Below are positions 4,944-5,520 of a stretch of 5,520 nucleotides of DNA, piece by piece. Origin of the DNA: an uncultured Intrasporangium sp. (GTDB taxonomy: Bacteria > Actinomycetota > Actinomycetes > Actinomycetales > Dermatophilaceae). Each line of letters starts with the position of its first letter. The stretch's first letter is position 1. The translations under genes and the position numbers were made by a program. Under the pieces are notes generated by a model. It did not search any database. It was not told the DNA's origin and was given only the letters and a program-made list of their open reading frames with translations. Location: NCBI GenBank assembly GCA_937873285.1, contig CALMNV010000263.1, positions 1 through 5,520 on the forward strand. The letters are read 5' to 3'.

Positions 4944-5520
4944 CTAGCACCGCGTGAGGAAGTCGGTCAGCACCCGCGCTCCGAACCGCAGCGACTCCAC
5001 GGGCACCCGCTCGTCGATGCCGTGGAACATCGGGGCGAAGTCGAGGTCGGCCGGCAGCCGCAGCGGCGCGAAGCCGTAGCCGGTGATGCCCAGCCGGCTG
5101 AGCGCCTTGTTGTCCGTGCCGCCGGAGAGGCAGTAGGGCAGCACCGCGGCGTCAGGGTCCTCGCGCAGCAGGCTCTGCTTCATCGCCTCGACGAGGCTGC
5201 CGTCGAAGGGCGCCTCGAGCGCCACGTCCCGGTGGACCACCTCGACCTCGACGTGCTCCCCCGCCAGCTCCCGGACCGTCGCCATGAGGGTCTGCTCGTG
5301 TCCGGGCAGGAACCGGCAGTCCACCGCCGCCGTCGCGGTCTGCGGCACGACGTTGTGCTTGTAGCCGGAGTCGAGCATCGTCACGTTCGCCGTGTCGCGC
5401 AGGGTTCCGCGGACAAAGCCAGCCGCCCCGCCGAGCCGGCCCAGCAGCAGCTCGACGTCGGCGGCATACGGTATGCCGGTCAGCGTGCTCACGCCGTCGA
5501 GGAGCTCGCGCACGGACGCG
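4944..5520 (-). CDS. M20-family metallopeptidase, C-terminal part (5' end beyond window)
   Basis: The 191 residues present run off the right edge with no start; a full M20 enzyme is usually about 400-450 residues. M20 peptidases are cytosolic zinc amidohydrolases or dipeptidases, of the type related to DapE and carboxypeptidase G2. The first part here resembles the dimerisation domain (TANVTMLDSGYKHNVVP, then TATAAVDCRFLPGHE). The rest returns to the catalytic domain: LPYCLSGGTDNKALSRLGI is the family SGGTD loop, and PMFHGIDERVPVESL holds the C-terminal metal-ligand His (codon at 5022-5024). The N-terminal metal ligands are outside the window. This sequence type matches the actinobacterial M20/M25/M40 group that includes mycobacterial DapE2-like proteins; the substrate is uncertain. 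It ends TAG at 4944-4946 and is convergent with the DUF5703-like gene. Confidence 0.92.
   Translation of the reverse strand, partial: ASVRELLDGVSTLTGIPYAADVELLLGRLGGAAGFVRGTLRDTANVTMLDSGYKHNVVPQTATAAVDCRFLPGHEQTLMATVRELAGEHVEVEVVHRDVALEAPFDGSLVEAMKQSLLREDPDAAVLPYCLSGGTDNKALSRLGITGYGFAPLRLPADLDFAPMFHGIDERVPVESLRFGARVLTDFLTRC
5462..5478. repeat. Perfect 17-bp palindrome inside the M20 gene
   Basis: CGGCATAC-G-GTATGCCG has perfect 8-bp arms around one base and encodes part of GIPYAA. It joins the two orientations of the heptamer GGCATAC that is over-represented across the window. Gly-Ile here uses the rare Ile codon ATA, which is needed to make the left arm. Confidence 0.6.

Overview
The window is very GC-rich DNA (roughly 70% or more by eye). 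It has GTG starts, strong third-position G/C bias, and protein families typical of Actinomycetota: an F420-type luciferase-like oxidoreductase, a short DUF5703-like protein, an MSMEG_4193-like histidine phosphatase and UppP. The style fits a Micrococcales/Intrasporangiaceae-like chromosome, but that placement is inference. The core genes look like ordinary vertically inherited chromosome. I see no transposase, integrase, phage gene, tRNA, rRNA or CRISPR array.

Layout, left to right. (1) A histidine-phosphatase gene on the minus strand runs off the left edge (1-651). (2) Divergent from it is a CorA-type Mg2+/Co2+ channel gene (736-1734, plus). (3) A gene-free stretch of about 356 bp (1735-2090) lies between the convergent corA and uppP ends. 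It holds a C-rich tract and a tandem duplication in which each copy carries a long hairpin, a G7 run, a short GC palindrome and the last codons of uppP. (4) uppP (2091-2951), an LLM-class F420-type oxidoreductase (3088-4140) and a small protein with an extremely acidic tail (4176-4613) all lie on the minus strand. (5) A small DUF5703-like gene (4709-4903, plus) is divergent from the acidic gene. (6) The C-terminal part of an M20-family metallopeptidase (4944-5520, minus) runs off the right edge. A perfect 16-bp GC palindrome separates it from the DUF5703-like gene.

Functionally this is a housekeeping cluster: recycling of the undecaprenyl lipid carrier (UppP), divalent cation transport (CorA), a flavin/F420 redox enzyme, a phosphatase and a peptidase. 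The acidic gene, the oxidoreductase and perhaps uppP read in one direction with short to moderate gaps (35 and 136 nt) and may be co-transcribed.

The parts that ordinary annotation does not explain are four. First, the 1786-2111 duplication of a uppP tail plus hairpin, with extra internal duplications in both arms of one copy. Second, a perfect 19-bp palindrome across the two candidate starts of the acidic gene. Third, an excess of the heptamer GGCATAC/GTATGCC in several reading frames and between genes, including strict TAT-GCC use at Tyr-Ala pairs. Fourth, the acidic protein itself. I do not see a clear new multi-gene system.
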